Assembly (NCBI RefSeq): GCF_051622035.1
Contig: NC_135358.1
Span: 22,448,501-22,512,500 of the forward strand
Length of the DNA stretch: 64,000 nt
Direction: 5' to 3'
DNA from: Arctopsyche grandis
Taxonomy: Eukaryota > Arthropoda > Insecta > Trichoptera > Hydropsychidae
The notes under the pieces are model-generated. The model ran no database searches. It worked only from the letters and a program-made list of their open reading frames with translations, and had not been told where the DNA came from. Every line of letters begins with the position of its first letter. The stretch's first letter is position 1. A program made the position numbers and the translations under genes. Shown here piece by piece: positions 22,906 to 34,600 of the stretch.

Positions 22906-24871
22906 TCAAGGTAAGCAAATAAGCGTTTTTCCTTTACGAATGTGTTGCTGAACTTTTTCAGAAGATACTGCCTTTTCAGCGACTATCGAAAACGTTCCGG
23001 ATATAAATGTTAAAATCACTCCAACGGCTCCACAATAAAAAGCCCAGCCTGAAAATACATTATTATATAAACAGGAATTCATCAAAAATCTCAAAGATTT
23101 AAAAATAATGCAAAATTCATACCGACAGTACAGTCCCCTAAAGAAAATGGAGACGCATCGGGTCCACAGAGTCTCTGAACTCTCGGTGAGCCCCATCCCC
23201 AAGGGTATAGAACCATTCCAGATATTATGCATACTCCTGAATGAAACCATACGATTAGTATCAAATATATTATTGAATCAGCATTATTGTGATGGATTAT
23301 AAAATTTTACCAGCTAAAGCTTGAATCGTTCCAGATAGCGAAAATATGCTCTTCCTGCATATGGCCCGAAAACAGAAGCTCATTACTCCACTTATTAACG
23401 TTAAACTGTTAATTGTTAAACCTGAAGCATACACACTATTAATAAATGATTTATAACCTACAAAATATTCACATAAATATATAAATTCAACAGCAAATCT
23501 ATAGTTTGAACTTTTTTTTAAATTAATATTAAATAAACAAAGAAATATGAAATTGAGAAGACAGAAAAGAACTAGACTAAGATAAAATTTCTTATGAGTC
23601 ATATTAATGATTATTTTAATAGATGTACATATTTATATAAGATATCATCATTTACAGTCATTCGCCACCCACTATTGGATTAAGGCGTCTCCAACACGAT
23701 TCCATTCGTTTCTGTTTTAGGCAACTCCCATTCATCTCATCCCATATAGTTTTCTAATTTCATCCACCCATCTCCCCTGTGGCCTTCCTTATACCCTTTT
23801 ACATTCTGTCGTGCACCTTTCGAGCATTTCTTTCGTCCATTCTTCTAGCTACGTGACTGTCCATTGCCATTTCAATCTTTTTACTCTCACCATCACATCA
23901 ATGTTAGTTCTTTGTCAATGTAAGATACATATAATATTTATATATGTAGTCTATACAGAATCCAGATGGAAAAATGTATGTCTATGCCATATCCTATCTG
24001 ACATCAATATGAATACTGGCATTTTAAAAACGACAAAAATTCATTTGGTCCAATTTCTAGTTTTCTCAGTATTATTTTATGGTGCAGATACGTGAATCCT
24101 CTAAGATACAAAAATAAAATGTATTGTCTTCCTTGAGACTTGGTGCGGGAGAAGAATATTGAGAATATTGTGTGCCAAACATCGTACAAACGCCTTGATA
24201 CTTCAAGAGCTGAGCATCAAGTAAAAACTCTTTTCGGTTTTCATAAGGCGTTTGGGCATACTGTCCGGAAAGGACCAGAAGGCATGGAAAAATTAATGGA
24301 TCTAGGTATTATGCCAGGAAAAAAAAGTGAAGCGACTGAGTGCAAGAGTTTATCGAGATTGGCCGTGTAAGCTGGTCGAAGACCGAAGAAACGAGAAAAG
24401 GATGGTGTGCAGCTTTTCGATACTTCATGCTGGTCAAAATCCCAACGCTAAAGAAGATTATTGTCTACCTAAAATTATGACATCTATCCATTTTAAGATG
24501 TATTATACAAACCGAGAGCTATGAAGAAGAAACACGCCTTCCACACAGCTGGAAAAACAACATCATCAGTGGCAAATCCTTCAAGTGAAAATGGTCCACA
24601 GTGATTTCTACCGTTTATTAAAGTACATCTAAAACAAAAGTATATATGAATTTTATTTACAAAATTACTACAGCAATTCTCAATTAAACACAAACCTATT
24701 ATAGATGCCGACAGTTGGTGTATATATAATGGTATCGTTTTCCAAATTTTTAATCTTCATTGGACCGATCACCCATTTAGGTGTAAGTAGTGCTAATAAA
24801 GTTGACATTGTGGCTACTAAATTCAAAAGTAGCCAAAAAATGCCACGACCTGTTACTATAACGTAACACAT
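22906..24871 (-). CDS. LHFPL-family tetraspan membrane protein, five exons
   Basis: Exons in transcript order are 24696-24871, 24513-24628, 23311-23421, 23123-23236 and 22906-23048. All introns are GT-AG and phases match throughout, giving 219 residues, the usual family length. The start MCYVIVTGRGIFWLLLNLVA and the end GKTLICLP are family hallmarks. Also seen are YTPTVGIYNR, CGPFSLEGFATD, YPWGWGSPRVQRLCGP and GWAFYCGAVGVILTFISGTF. Four hydrophobic segments lie near residues 8-31, 87-109, 115-150 and 170-196, with Cys-containing extracellular loops between them. Members of this family are auxiliary subunits of ion channels and receptors, such as vertebrate hair-cell transduction channels (LHFPL5) or GABA-A receptors (LHFPL4); the role of this insect copy cannot be deduced. 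The third exon is preceded by a 1.09-kb intron filled by two LINE relics. Upstream a well-formed acceptor (24941) and a distant donor (26359) suggest a 5'UTR intron. Confidence 0.93.
23647..23905 (-). pseudogene. RTE LINE 3' relic inside the LHFPL intron
   Basis: On the minus strand this matches the final part of the LINE at 14490-15785 (the AGHVARR region down to the end), but with many substitutions and frame breaks. It lies wholly within the intron 23422-24512. Confidence 0.7.
23990..24430 (+). pseudogene. Second, different LINE relic in the same intron
   Basis: Broken plus-strand frames read TTKIHLVQFLVFSVLFYGADT, comparable with the '..YGCETW' region after LINE reverse transcriptases, then HTVRKGPEGMEKLMDLG, comparable with the 'GHVVR..' region. 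Stops separate the pieces. It is in the opposite orientation to the RTE relic and of a different lineage. Confidence 0.55.
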
Positions 24872-25126
24872 TTTAATTTCGAAAAATTTATTAATTTATA
24901 TTAATTAAATTAGTATGTTTAATGATGTGCCATGTGGTGCCTGAAAATGAAAATAATGTTTTTTTAAAAGCTTATAATTTGTCATAAGTAATTAGTGGAG
25001 AATATGCAGCAAAAAATTAGATACTACTATTTAGTTCCTATTTAATATGTATATTATTAGTAATTTAATATGAAAATCAAAATGGTTATGATTACTTTAG
25101 TATTTCATTTGGAAGGTAATACAATT

Positions 25127-25426
25127 GGTAAACAGACTACTAGTCATATGTGAACCAGTCACAGGACAACCGGTCGCTCTAGATCGGTCACACGAGATCG
25201 CCCGTCACACTAAAACTGGTCACGAGAAAACTGGTCAAACCCTAAAATCGGTCACGAGAAGACTGGTTGACCGATTTAGGGTGTGACCAGTTTTCTCGTG
25301 ACCAGTTTTAGGGTGTGACCAGTTTTCTCGTGACCAGTTTTAGTGTGACGGGTGATCACGTGTGACCGATCTAGAGCGACCGGTTGTCCTGTGACGGGTT
25401 CACATCTGACTAGTAATCACCGAACC
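25127..25426. mobile_element. Foldback MITE, GGT...ACC family, with 8-bp target duplication
   Basis: An almost entirely palindromic 300-bp element. The outer ends GGTAAACAGACTACTAGTCA and (reverse of the right end) GGTTCGGTGATTACTAGTCA pair. The interior repeats 'CTGGTCACGAGAA' and its complement several times. The octamer ATACAATT flanks both sides (25119-25126 and 25427-25434). It sits in the inferred 5'UTR intron of the LHFPL-type gene. Confidence 0.8.
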
Positions 25427-25434
25427 ATACAATT

Positions 25435-26100
25435 TTCATACAATTTAGATTATACAGGTTTTTCATTCCAAATTGACCCTTTTCCATTTCAAATTAAACC
25501 TTTTTCATTTCAAATTGACCCCTTTTCAATGTCAATTTGAAATGAAAAACCTATAGTAAATTTTAAATTTCAGAACCAATTAATTTATAAATGTTAAAAA
25601 AATTAAAAATAAGAAAAAGGGAAAAATAATTGTTTTTCATACAGAAAAAATATCATTAGTAAAAAAAAAAGCATGTGCTGCAAAAATTTGTACATATATA
25701 CATTAAATTTGTGCAACTATACAATTTGATTGCAAGTTGCACTTACAATCTAAATGCAACTTCTAAATTTTAGAATGAATTGCATTAGAATGAGAAGCCG
25801 TATAAATATTAATAATTCCTAGTTCTGAAATTTACTGCCAAATATTTGGCAAACTCAGATCTATATTCTTATTCAGGTAAGGTTAGGTTATCAATTTAAT
25901 ATTTAAGAATGAGACCTCTTTATTTTGTTTTTATTTATATGGTTAACAATTCCTCACTATTTTTATGATATTCGTCCGAAAAACATAAAAAATGTAACAC
26001 TAATAGAAAAGTTTGAAAGCATCTGGAACTATTGTTTATTTATAGCACAATACATTAAGGCTAAATTTATCCCAACAATATAAAAACAATCGATAAGCTT
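25435..26100. other. Non-coding stretch within the inferred LHFPL 5' intron
   Basis: It contains a short tandem of 'CCTTTTTCATTTCAAATTGA'-like words near 25455-25550 (three variants plus an inverted one), but no gene. Confidence 0.5.
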
Positions 26101-26359
26101 TTGTTGCAGTCTACCATACGCAAATATTCACATGATACATGCACAATAGAACTATCAATGCAACCAAACGTCAACCGGCAAACCACAAACTGTCGATCGA
26201 TTGTGATAAAACTTGATCAAATAACAAACCTGGCAGTCAGTAGAAGAATAGCAAAACATCAGCAGAAGTGCATAGTGCATGGGTAATTGCAATTTGAGTC
26301 AGAAACAACAGAAACAGTTGCAGTTGCAGTTGCAGCTGCAGCTACGGTGGTTCACTCAC

Positions 26360-26530
26360 CGAGCCGACGACACGCCCCACGCGTTGTGGTACCAAACTAT
26401 CTCGTCAGAGAAGGACGAGCAAATTTCGACCCTATTCGTAATTAGCATAACGGCCATTCTCGGTCGCCATTACTTTTGTATTGTCAACCGCACTGTTCCA
26501 AGCATTCCGAAACTTTCGCATTAAATTTAA
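26360..26530 (-). promoter_or_regulatory. Likely 5'UTR exon and promoter of the LHFPL-type gene
   Basis: On the minus strand a GC-richer, CpG-bearing segment ends GTCGGCTCG|GTGAGTG at 26360/26359, a near-consensus splice donor. The matching acceptor could be CATTTTCAG at 24941, 69 nt upstream of the LHFPL start codon. The transcription start is unknown. On the plus strand the same DNA has a (CAGTTG)n run at 26316-26345, and the 81-codon plus frame is not supported as a gene. Confidence 0.45.
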
Positions 26531-26534
26531 ATTA

Positions 26535-26745
26535 CGTACATACACATTTTGTAAATAGGTTTTTGAGCTCTTTTTCCTATTATGCTGTAGATTAACATTA
26601 GAATAATATAATACTATGATCACTAACCAAATTAAATTAAATTGTAAAATAGAAAATGATCAGTAGATCAGGAGCTATTAAAATAGATATAAGATGTATT
26701 GTGAACATAATTTCGTAATAATAAAAAGCATTTAAAAATCAAACG
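26535..26745 (-). repeat. Dispersed repeat family A (copy on minus strand)
   Basis: Reverse-complement match to 27750-27960 and 10141-10500, including 'AGCTACTGATC' and 'AGCATTTAAAAATCA' words. Together with the 27750 copy it brackets the RTE fragment 26979-27703 as an inverted pair. Confidence 0.65.
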
Positions 26746-26978
26746 TACATACATAAGCCGCAAAATTGACGTTGCAATCACGTACAACTTCCTGTACGTG
26801 TCTTAATTTCGAATGCATGAAATATTGCATCTTTGTCAGCACAATAACACAAAGAAAATCGAAAGGATTCAAAATTATTTATTGTTTTATTCATATTCTA
26901 TATTTTAGATTATCGTCGATCTTTAAGTCTTGTGTTAAATAAGTGAAAGTAAGAAGAAGTTAGTAAAAATATGAATAT

Positions 26979-27703
26979 ATCATCATCATCATCATCATTT
27001 ACATCCACTCGCCATCCACTGCTGGATGAAAGCCTCTCCAACACGCTTCCACCCGTCTCTGTTTTGCGCAACACTCATCCATCTCACCCCGCACATTTTC
27101 CTAATTTCGTTCACCCATCTTCCTTGCGGTTTTCCTTTTACCCTTTTGCATTCTCTCGGGTACCATTCAAGCACTTCTTTTGTCCACCTTTCGTCCATCC
27201 TCCTAGCTACGTGACCCGCCCATTGCCATTTCAATCTCTTCACTCTATCCACTATGTCCACTACTCTTGTCATACTTCTCACCCACGTGTTCCGCTTTCT
27301 GTCTTTCCTCGTTATGCCAAGCATACAGCGCTCCATACTTCTTTGAGTGCATTGGATTTTATGTAGCATCTTGGTGTTCAGTGTCCAAGTTTCACATCCA
27401 TACGTCATCACTGGCAAAACGCATTGATCAAAGATCTTTTTCTTCAGGCAGAGTGGCATTTTTGATTTAAAAACAGCATTCATCCGTCCAAATGCACTCC
27501 ATCCTAATTTCATACGTCTCTTTATCTCTTCATCTTTACTACCAGACATGTCAATTATTTGACCTAAATATAAATAATTATTTACTACTTCTACTGGTTT
27601 ATCATATAATGGGATGCTATCAGGCATGCAATAACTATTGAACATTAGTTTGGTCTTATCTACGTTAATTTTTAATCCTACTTTTCTACTTTCCCTGTCC
27701 AGC
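26979..27703 (-). pseudogene. 5'-truncated RTE LINE copy (3' part of ORF)
   Basis: The minus strand carries an open frame of 216 codons (27645-26995), nearly identical in sequence to the last third of the LINE ORF at 14490-15774: starting MFNSYCMPDSIPL, through PVMTYGCETW, to the end. The frame stays open a little further upstream to 27703, where homology stops abruptly, so the reverse-transcriptase catalytic motifs are absent. The 3' end carries (GATGAT)n. High similarity and an intact frame indicate a fairly recent insertion. Confidence 0.85.
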
Positions 27704-27749
27704 TATGTGTATAAAATGTATTAGAAGGACTTTCATTAAAATTATAAAT

Positions 27750-27960
27750 TGATTTTGATTTTTAAATGCTTTTTATTATTACGAAATTATGTTCACAATC
27801 CATCTTATATCTATTTTAATAGCTACTGATCTACTGATCATTTTATATTTTACTATTTAATTTAATTTGGTTAGTAATCACAGTATTATATTATTCTAAT
27901 GTTAATCTACAGCATAATAGGACAAAGAGCTCAAAAACCTATTTACAATCCTTATAAATG
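27750..27960 (+). repeat. Dispersed repeat family A (copy on plus strand)
   Basis: It starts TGATTTTTAAATGCTTTTTA and ends near 'ACCTATTTACAATCCTTATA'. It is the inverted partner of 26535-26745. Confidence 0.65.
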
Positions 27961-28076
27961 CTCATAATACATCTAATACATAATATTAATTAAAGACTCA
28001 CTAAAGTCGATGACCTAAAGCAGATTGTGTTTAGGTAATCTGTGAAATTATAAATAGGTTTTTTTCATATTATGAT

Positions 28077-28812
28077 GTACATTTCGTTCGTTCATGAACA
28101 TACTCGTTAGTTCATACACGAACCAATCTGGCCAGTTATATTGTACACAAAAGAACAAATTGACAAATGTACTAGTTTGTTCATACACGAACCAATCTGG
28201 CCAGTTATATTGTACACAAAAGAACAAATTGACAAATGTACTAGTTTGTTCATACACGAACCAATCTGGCCAGTTATATTGTACACAAAAGAACAAATTG
28301 ACAAATGTACTAGTTTGTTCATACACGAACCAATCTGGCCAGTTATATTGTACACAAAAGAACAAATTGACAAATGTACTAGTTTGTTCATACACGAACC
28401 AATCTGGCCAGTTATATTGTACACAAAAGAACAAATTGACAAATGTACTAGTTTGTTCATACACGAACCAATCTGGCCAGTTATATTGTACACAAAAGAA
28501 CAAATTGACAAATTAACTAGTATGCTCATGTACAAACTATTAGGCTATATATACAAACTATATATTCAAGTATTCTCAATCGTTTGCTCTATCCTCCATT
28601 ATCTGCCTTTTATGTAAGCGTATCCTGAATTGAAATGTTTTAAAAATCAGTGGAAATGGGAATTATAGCAACGTTGTAATGCAGTTTCCACAGGATTTCC
28701 AGGATGCGATACCTGGTGGGAATCTATTTTAAGATAGCTTTGACTTTTCGCACTAAACTAAAAACTATAGTTTGTGTATGAACAAACTAGTATGTTCATG
28801 AACGAACCTGAG
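28077..28812. mobile_element. Foldback-like element with an internal tandem array
   Basis: The left end (about 28081-28120, 'CGTTCGTTCATGAACATACT...') and the right end (about 28772-28809, read in reverse 'GGTTCGTTCATGAACATACT...') are inverted repeats of about 38 bp. The left arm is expanded into the six-unit array described next; the right arm has only one unit-like word. The central spacer (28530-28770) is non-coding. Tandem repeats inside inverted ends are the hallmark of Foldback-type elements. The class is inferred. Confidence 0.6.
28111..28524. repeat. Tandem array of six 69-bp units
   Basis: Units begin at 28111, 28180, 28249, 28318, 28387 and 28456, each starting TTCATACACGAACCAATCTG. 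The inner units are essentially identical. Because 69 is a multiple of three, four different reading frames stay open across the array (140-158 codons), but these are repeat artefacts, not proteins. Confidence 0.95.
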
Positions 28813-28865
28813 TGAACACTTAGACTATAACGTATACACTAACATTAAAATAAGATAATCCTATA

Positions 28866-28990
28866 AATACTAACATGAAAAACAATGTGTAAAATATACA
28901 ATGATCACTGGATCAGTAGCTATTGGAATATACCTAAGATGTATGTATTGTGAACTTAATTTATGAACGATTAAAAATCATTTAAAAATT
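28866..28990 (-). repeat. Dispersed repeat family A (diverged copy)
   Basis: It shares 'AATGATCACTGGATCAGTAGC' type words and 'ATCATTTAAAAATTA' with the copies at 26535 and 27750. Confidence 0.45.
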
Positions 28991-29214
28991 AAAAATATTA
29001 TATATTTCAATACAAAACCACATGTACATAAATCAGTCAAAATATAGTGGTCGAATTTTTTCACATATATTGATAGAATGTAATAATATGTTTATTATAA
29101 GCACCATGATATAAGCGTTAAGTATACAATCATTGAAGTATAATGTATAGAATAGTCATTCCTAACAAAAGTATCGCTTAAAAGCGAGCCATCGAAGAGA
29201 GAGACGGAAAGTCA

Positions 29215-29640
29215 GAATAGAGACAAAAGAGTGAGGAAAAAAATTTCGTGGAAGTGATCGTCCCTTACAACAACTGGACAAAACAGCTGACATCTCCTGG
29301 CACACGGATTTTTTGTGGCAACATTTTTAGGGGCTGAGAGCAATTCTATGCATACTACTTCAATGTAGATAAAGTAATAATAACTGTTTTTCAATGAGTG
29401 AGGCTGGTCCGAACATCTAGCCGAACATCTAGCACGTGCACATACAGATGTTCGAACTTTGTCGAACTAATACTACCACACAATTTCACTAGTAGAGCCT
29501 ATTTCAAAGAGATCCTACTGCTACAGAGATCCTACTGCAACTGAGAAAAACAGCCGAAATCTCCGTCTGCACGGAGTTTTAGTAGCAACATTTTTGGAAG
29601 CTGAGAGCGCTTCTACCCATTCTACTTCAATGTATAAAAT
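29215..29640. repeat. Diverged direct repeat pair
   Basis: A segment of about 100 bp ending 'CTACTTCAATGTA' occurs at about 29270-29367 and again at about 29537-29633, sharing 'AAAACAGC', 'GCAACATTTTT' and 'GCTGAGAGC'. Short words 'CCGAACATCTAG' and 'GAGATCCTACTGC' are also doubled in between. The element class is unknown. Confidence 0.55.
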
Positions 29641-29914
29641 TGATTAATAATTCCTATATATGTTTTCAAATCGACCATTAAAAAATCCTAATGTTTTCAA
29701 AGAATTTTTTGTTACCAAAAAGAGCAGAAATATCTAATTATTATTATCCGACAGCTAAAATTTTAGCATTTTTTGATAACGATCCATCGAGACTGAAAAA
29801 CTGAAATTTCTAAACTACGCCTGTAGTTTTTAGGTTAAAATTACATCTTATACAGTTTACCACGAATTATGTGAAAATGAATAAAATAAAAAATAGCAGT
29901 AAAAATAATTTATT

Positions 29915-31092
29915 TTATATATCATCTGATTGTTGTAAATTAGTATTTAAATATTGTATAAACAATGACCCAATCTTAACAGTATCTAGATTCGAGTATT
30001 GCATTTTTGCAAATGTTAGAAACTGTCGTCTGAGTTTATTCAAAGGCATTGGCTGTATAGCTTGGACACTACTTACATCCAAGTATGAGTTGGGGTATGA
30101 AGGGAAACGCATGTCTGCGTGAGGATTAATCTTTTTATTGTCTAAAATTTGCTTGGATATATCTTGTGTCACTTTGTCTAGCTCGTAAAGGAAATTCGTA
30201 CTTGATAGTGGTTGCTGAAATGACATAAGACCAATGAAAATAAAATAATTGTATACATATATATACATATAATCATATTATGCTCGACTATTAAATTGTA
30301 TTTACATTTTGAGTGCTCATATTGGGCGGGGGAGGTTTTTTTTCATAAAGAACTTTAAATAAGTCATCATAATTAAATTCATCTTTTGGCTGTAAAGTAA
30401 ATAACGGACTGTCCCATCTGGTTTGAGAATTGGGTTCTTCAAATCTAAAACAAATTATATTCAATATTAGGTAAATTTCGTCAAATTATTATAAAACTTA
30501 TACGTAATTTATAGTTTTTAGCTTACCTTAAAACTAAAGCATCAAATGTTTCTCTGGTGTATGCTGAATTATCTACTGCGAATTTATCTAATGTTGTTTC
30601 TATTTTTGATTGGTCATTATTAATTCTACTTTCATTGAATTTCCAAGCTTCTTCAATATTAATAATAGTAAAGATTGTACACTGAGTAGTTTTTGAAGCT
30701 TTAGAACCACAATACAGTTCATATCGAAAACCTAAAAATAAAATGCATTTTTTTTATTTTTTTATTTGTCAAACATTTTATACCAGCTTTTCAGCCTGAT
30801 CGTATAAATAATTGTTGACAAAATTACCTTTGATATAATTTGATGCATCGAGAATGATCAGGTCGTTATGATTGAGCAATGAAATAACTTGGGATTTCAA
30901 AGCACCTCGCACTTGCTTCTCTTGTTGCGAATTCTGGTAAAATGAATTTTTGGAAAAACCAGCATCTGCTATAGCGCTCGCTTCCGAGACTAAAACAACC
31001 TTTTTTCCACGTTCTTCAAAATGTGTCGTAAGTTCTTTAGCACGAAGAGTCTTTCCACTACTTGGTATACCAGATAAAATTATAAGAGGCAT
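29915..31092 (-). CDS. Kti12: KTI12 homologue, Elongator-associated P-loop protein, four exons
   Basis: KTI12 is a P-loop nucleotide-binding protein that works with the Elongator complex in forming the 5-carbonylmethyl modifications of wobble uridine in tRNA anticodons. Exons in transcript order are 30828-31092, 30527-30731, 30306-30444 and 29915-30214. All introns are short (73-96 nt) and GT-AG, phases match, and the product is 302 residues, close to the yeast size. The N-terminus MPLIILSGIPSSGKT carries the Walker A motif at residues 8-15; LIILDASNYIKGFRYELYC (about 77-95) contains the Walker B-like strand and the family signature. RFEEPNSQTRWDSPLF and KKPPPPNMSTQN follow, and the C-terminus has LNKLRRQFLTFAKM, the conserved C-terminal helix region. 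No defects are seen. Two foldback MITEs lie just upstream. Confidence 0.95.
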
Positions 31093-31231
31093 ATTTTCAC
31101 TGCGATAAAACTCGCTCGTATATCAACTCGACAAACGTCAAACACATGTCAAATTGTTAGCATAACCTAGAACTGTCAAACTTTCAGACCTAAATACCAC
31201 AATTTTCGTCCTACATTAAATTAAAAAAATA

Positions 31232-31419
31232 CCGGTAATTGGATTATTAGTCACATTGCGATGGTCATAAAGACAATTTTTGCTATGAAAACCGCGAATG
31301 CGGAATATTTGGCACTCGAAATTTTGTTAGTATGATGGACTTTTCGGCTGCCAGATGTTCCGTTATAGAGATTTTAGTGAATTTTGGGGGAGCACTTTGT
31401 GACCAATGATCACCGAACC
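31232..31419. mobile_element. Foldback MITE, GGT...ACC family (copy 3)
   Basis: It starts GGTAATTGGATTATTAGTCA and ends TGACCAATGATCACCGAACC. The interior has 'CGGAATATTTGGCACTCGA' on the left and 'TGCCAGATGTTCCGTTATAG' on the right, forming the inner palindrome. It lies about 140 bp upstream of the KTI12 start codon. Confidence 0.75.
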
Positions 31420-31435
31420 AAAATAGCATTTAAAA

Positions 31436-31616
31436 CGGTAATTGGATTATTACGCATATTGTGATCGCCCAAAAAAAGACAATTTTTGCCATGAAAATAG
31501 CGAATCGGAATATTTGGTACTCGAGTTCTCGTTTGATAGTTATCATTAATATAAAGGACTTTTCGGAGATTTTAGTGACTTTTGGGCGAGCGCTTTGTGA
31601 ACACTGATCACCGAAT
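31436..31616. mobile_element. Foldback MITE, GGT...ACC family (copy 4)
   Basis: It begins 16 bp after the previous copy, in the same orientation: CGGTAATTGGATTATTACGC to TGATCACCGAATT. It lacks part of the right inner arm. Confidence 0.75.
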
Positions 31617-34600
31617 TAGTACCCAGTCTTGTGTTAATTAACTTAAGAACATTCGAATGTTTGAAATCTTTTGTTGAGAAAATTAATAATTTTTTTCCAA
31701 ATTAACATTAAAAAAAGTGCGAGCACATTGAAACCGTTTTTTTTTAATCTATTTTCAAAAATCTGTTTCCACGGTTCTCTTATATTCGTTAACATTTAAA
31801 ATAATTGAAGTACATATTTAGAAATTTTTTTGGACAAAATGTCCTGATTTTGAATAAACAGCTTGTAATAAAAATTTGGTCGCCTTATACTTCATTTTTT
31901 ATAGAAATGTTTGTATATACATACAAGGGGAACTCGCTACCCTAGAACCTGTAGTTAAGATATCGCAAACAAAAATCTGCGATTTCAATTTAATTGTCTC
32001 AACTTGAATGTTAATAAATCTGAAAAACCAATTCTTCTGATAAATAACTTTCACTCGGGCCAGCATATTTTAATGTTAAGTCTATAGTATCGCATACTTC
32101 AAACTTACGAATCTGCACATAAACAATGCATGAAGAAAAATAATAGAAACAGCACATAAAATTAAAAATGTATTATTTTTTTATTTCAATTGAGATATAA
32201 AAAACTGACTGACACATCATTTTAAACATCAATATTCTTTCAATAAATAAAATTAAGATCTAACAATTATGGTGTAGGATTGTGTAAATAAGTTATAATA
32301 TATATTTAAATTAAAGTTGAGGTTCACCGTAATAAAATATTCTCAAATGTTGAACCGATCACTAAAGAGAAATGTTCTATTTACATTACGTTCAACAGAT
32401 AAATCTTGAGATCATTTGTTCAGCAGCTATCAATACGCACATTAAAATTCAGTCAGTGGTCTCTCATTAGTAATAGTACATATTAAGAATACATAAACAC
32501 AGTAGTACGTATTTAAAAATCGTTATTGAAGAAATGCACGTTGAACTAGAATACTGAATTGAAATCACGGTATACACGTCTGTATGTTATCTACTATGTG
32601 ATCTATGGATTCAAACTGCACATATTATATTTTGATATGTACATCGAATGAAATGTGAAAAAATTCCAAAATCAACATTTGAGAATATTCTATGGCAACA
32701 ACTCCACTAAATGCTACAGGAATAAATATAACTTTAATACTATTTTTAAGCACCAAAAATACCCATATAAGGGGTAAGACACAGTTTAAAATAATGATAA
32801 ATCTACTTCTAGTATGGATGTACATAACACAAAACTCGTAAGCTTCCATTTAAAATAGAAACGATGGTCTAAACCGGCGGCACCATCAAAAAATTAGACA
32901 CGTTGTCGTGTCAAAAATGGAATGGCAAAGGTTGTGGGTGTGTAACGCTGGAATAATCGAACACAAAAAGACATGTATGATAAATGTTACAGTAAAGTTT
33001 TGCCGCTGATTTTGAGTCATTTACTAAAATCGTGTCAATTTAGACAAAAATAAAATTTGCAATTGTTAATTGTCAAGCAAAAGAAAACATCAGTGAAGTC
33101 ACACTTGATAGCGGTTTAACAAATGACCGCTACTGTGTATAACCACAATAATCAATGTTTATCCATCTTCGATTTTTTGGCTATTAATTGTGGGGGTGAG
33201 TAGGGGCAGAGGGAGATGTAACATTTTAATTACGTCACAGTCTATAACGGTAATGACTACAAGTCTACACTTTATCAGCATGTCAGATCATTTTTGAGTA
33301 CAGATATCGAGATAGAATCAGATCACGCTAAAGTTTATTTAATGGTGAAATTGTGATACACTATATTACGAATTACATTTTACAACGGTAAGTACGAAAG
33401 TGTGTTTGTTTTTGCATAGATCAAAAAAATGTGTATAAACATTTTAAAAATCACAAAAATAACCACGTTTCAATAAAAAAACATACATGAAAATGCTAAG
33501 CCCTTAATTACAAAAATCGCTACGACTAATATATTATTTATTGTAGTATTTGTTTTCATATATATACATATATAATATATGCATGTATGTATTTATGTTT
33601 CTTATGTCAAGTGTGTATTTATATATTCATATATCTATATATAAAAGTTACATCTAGTTTCAGCCAAATTTGATCTTATGCTTTGAATAATGCACAATAT
33701 TTCTTAAACCTACAGATCATAAGTTAACAATTATTATCTGCGGTGCCACAACACTGACACGTTATTTAGTATGAAACATCATGTTATTTTGTGTTCGAAT
33801 TTTAATTGAAATTTGATATTCGATTAGTTATTATTAACGTAGATACGTATATATATAAACAATGAAAAAATGGACGTTGTTAAATGTTTGTGTTTGAGTT
33901 TTTGATTCATACTTAATAGTAATTTATTAACAAGTACATTTTGTTTGTTTCCCATAAAATAGACAAATGTATAACTTGAGATCGCGTTATGAGAAAATAA
34001 CCATCATTTTTTTATAAGTCTTTTAAAAAATCTTGTAATTTTTGTTTTGGGATGGATATACATAATGTATTTTTTGCCAAAAAAAATTATAAGATACTTG
34101 TTATTGAGCAAAAAAATCCATGTTTAACACAATTTCATACATAAAATGCAACATCTAGGTATATGTATGGATTAATCGTAAGTTCCATTTAAATTAAACA
34201 GTTGCCTTAAAAAAATTATATTTTCAGTACAAATACAGATTATTAGATGATTAGTATTTTATATCATGCAATTCAATCAATACGGACGATTGCCACGCCA
34301 ACTTTCAATATAATAAGTTTAATGCTATTAAATTCTTATTGATTTAATGAACAGTAAATTAGTGTTTAGTTAAAGCACACATACATATATAGCCTGATGA
34401 AAAAAAATTGGGCAGTAAAATAATAAATACATTTAACAACACGATTGATTTCACTCGTCCAAATAATAAAAGTAAATGTATTGAATACCGATTTCGTGTA
34501 AATATAATACAATATTTATAGTAATTATATTAAATGTCACACTCGTAATTTTTATTTTTCAAAAGATGGACAGAGTGGGGAGAAGCTTAGTAAATTGAAT

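Noticed and set aside
26971-27470. Plus-strand frames over the LINE copy
   Set aside because: Antisense shadows of the minus-strand LINE ORF.
28111-28524. CRISPR-like array
   Set aside because: The 69-bp units are contiguous and identical throughout, with no unique spacers, and the window is clearly eukaryotic.
28048-28617. Four long open frames (140-158 codons) with repeated 23-residue units
   Set aside because: They arise from a 69-bp non-coding tandem array whose length is divisible by three; both strands and several frames stay open at once.
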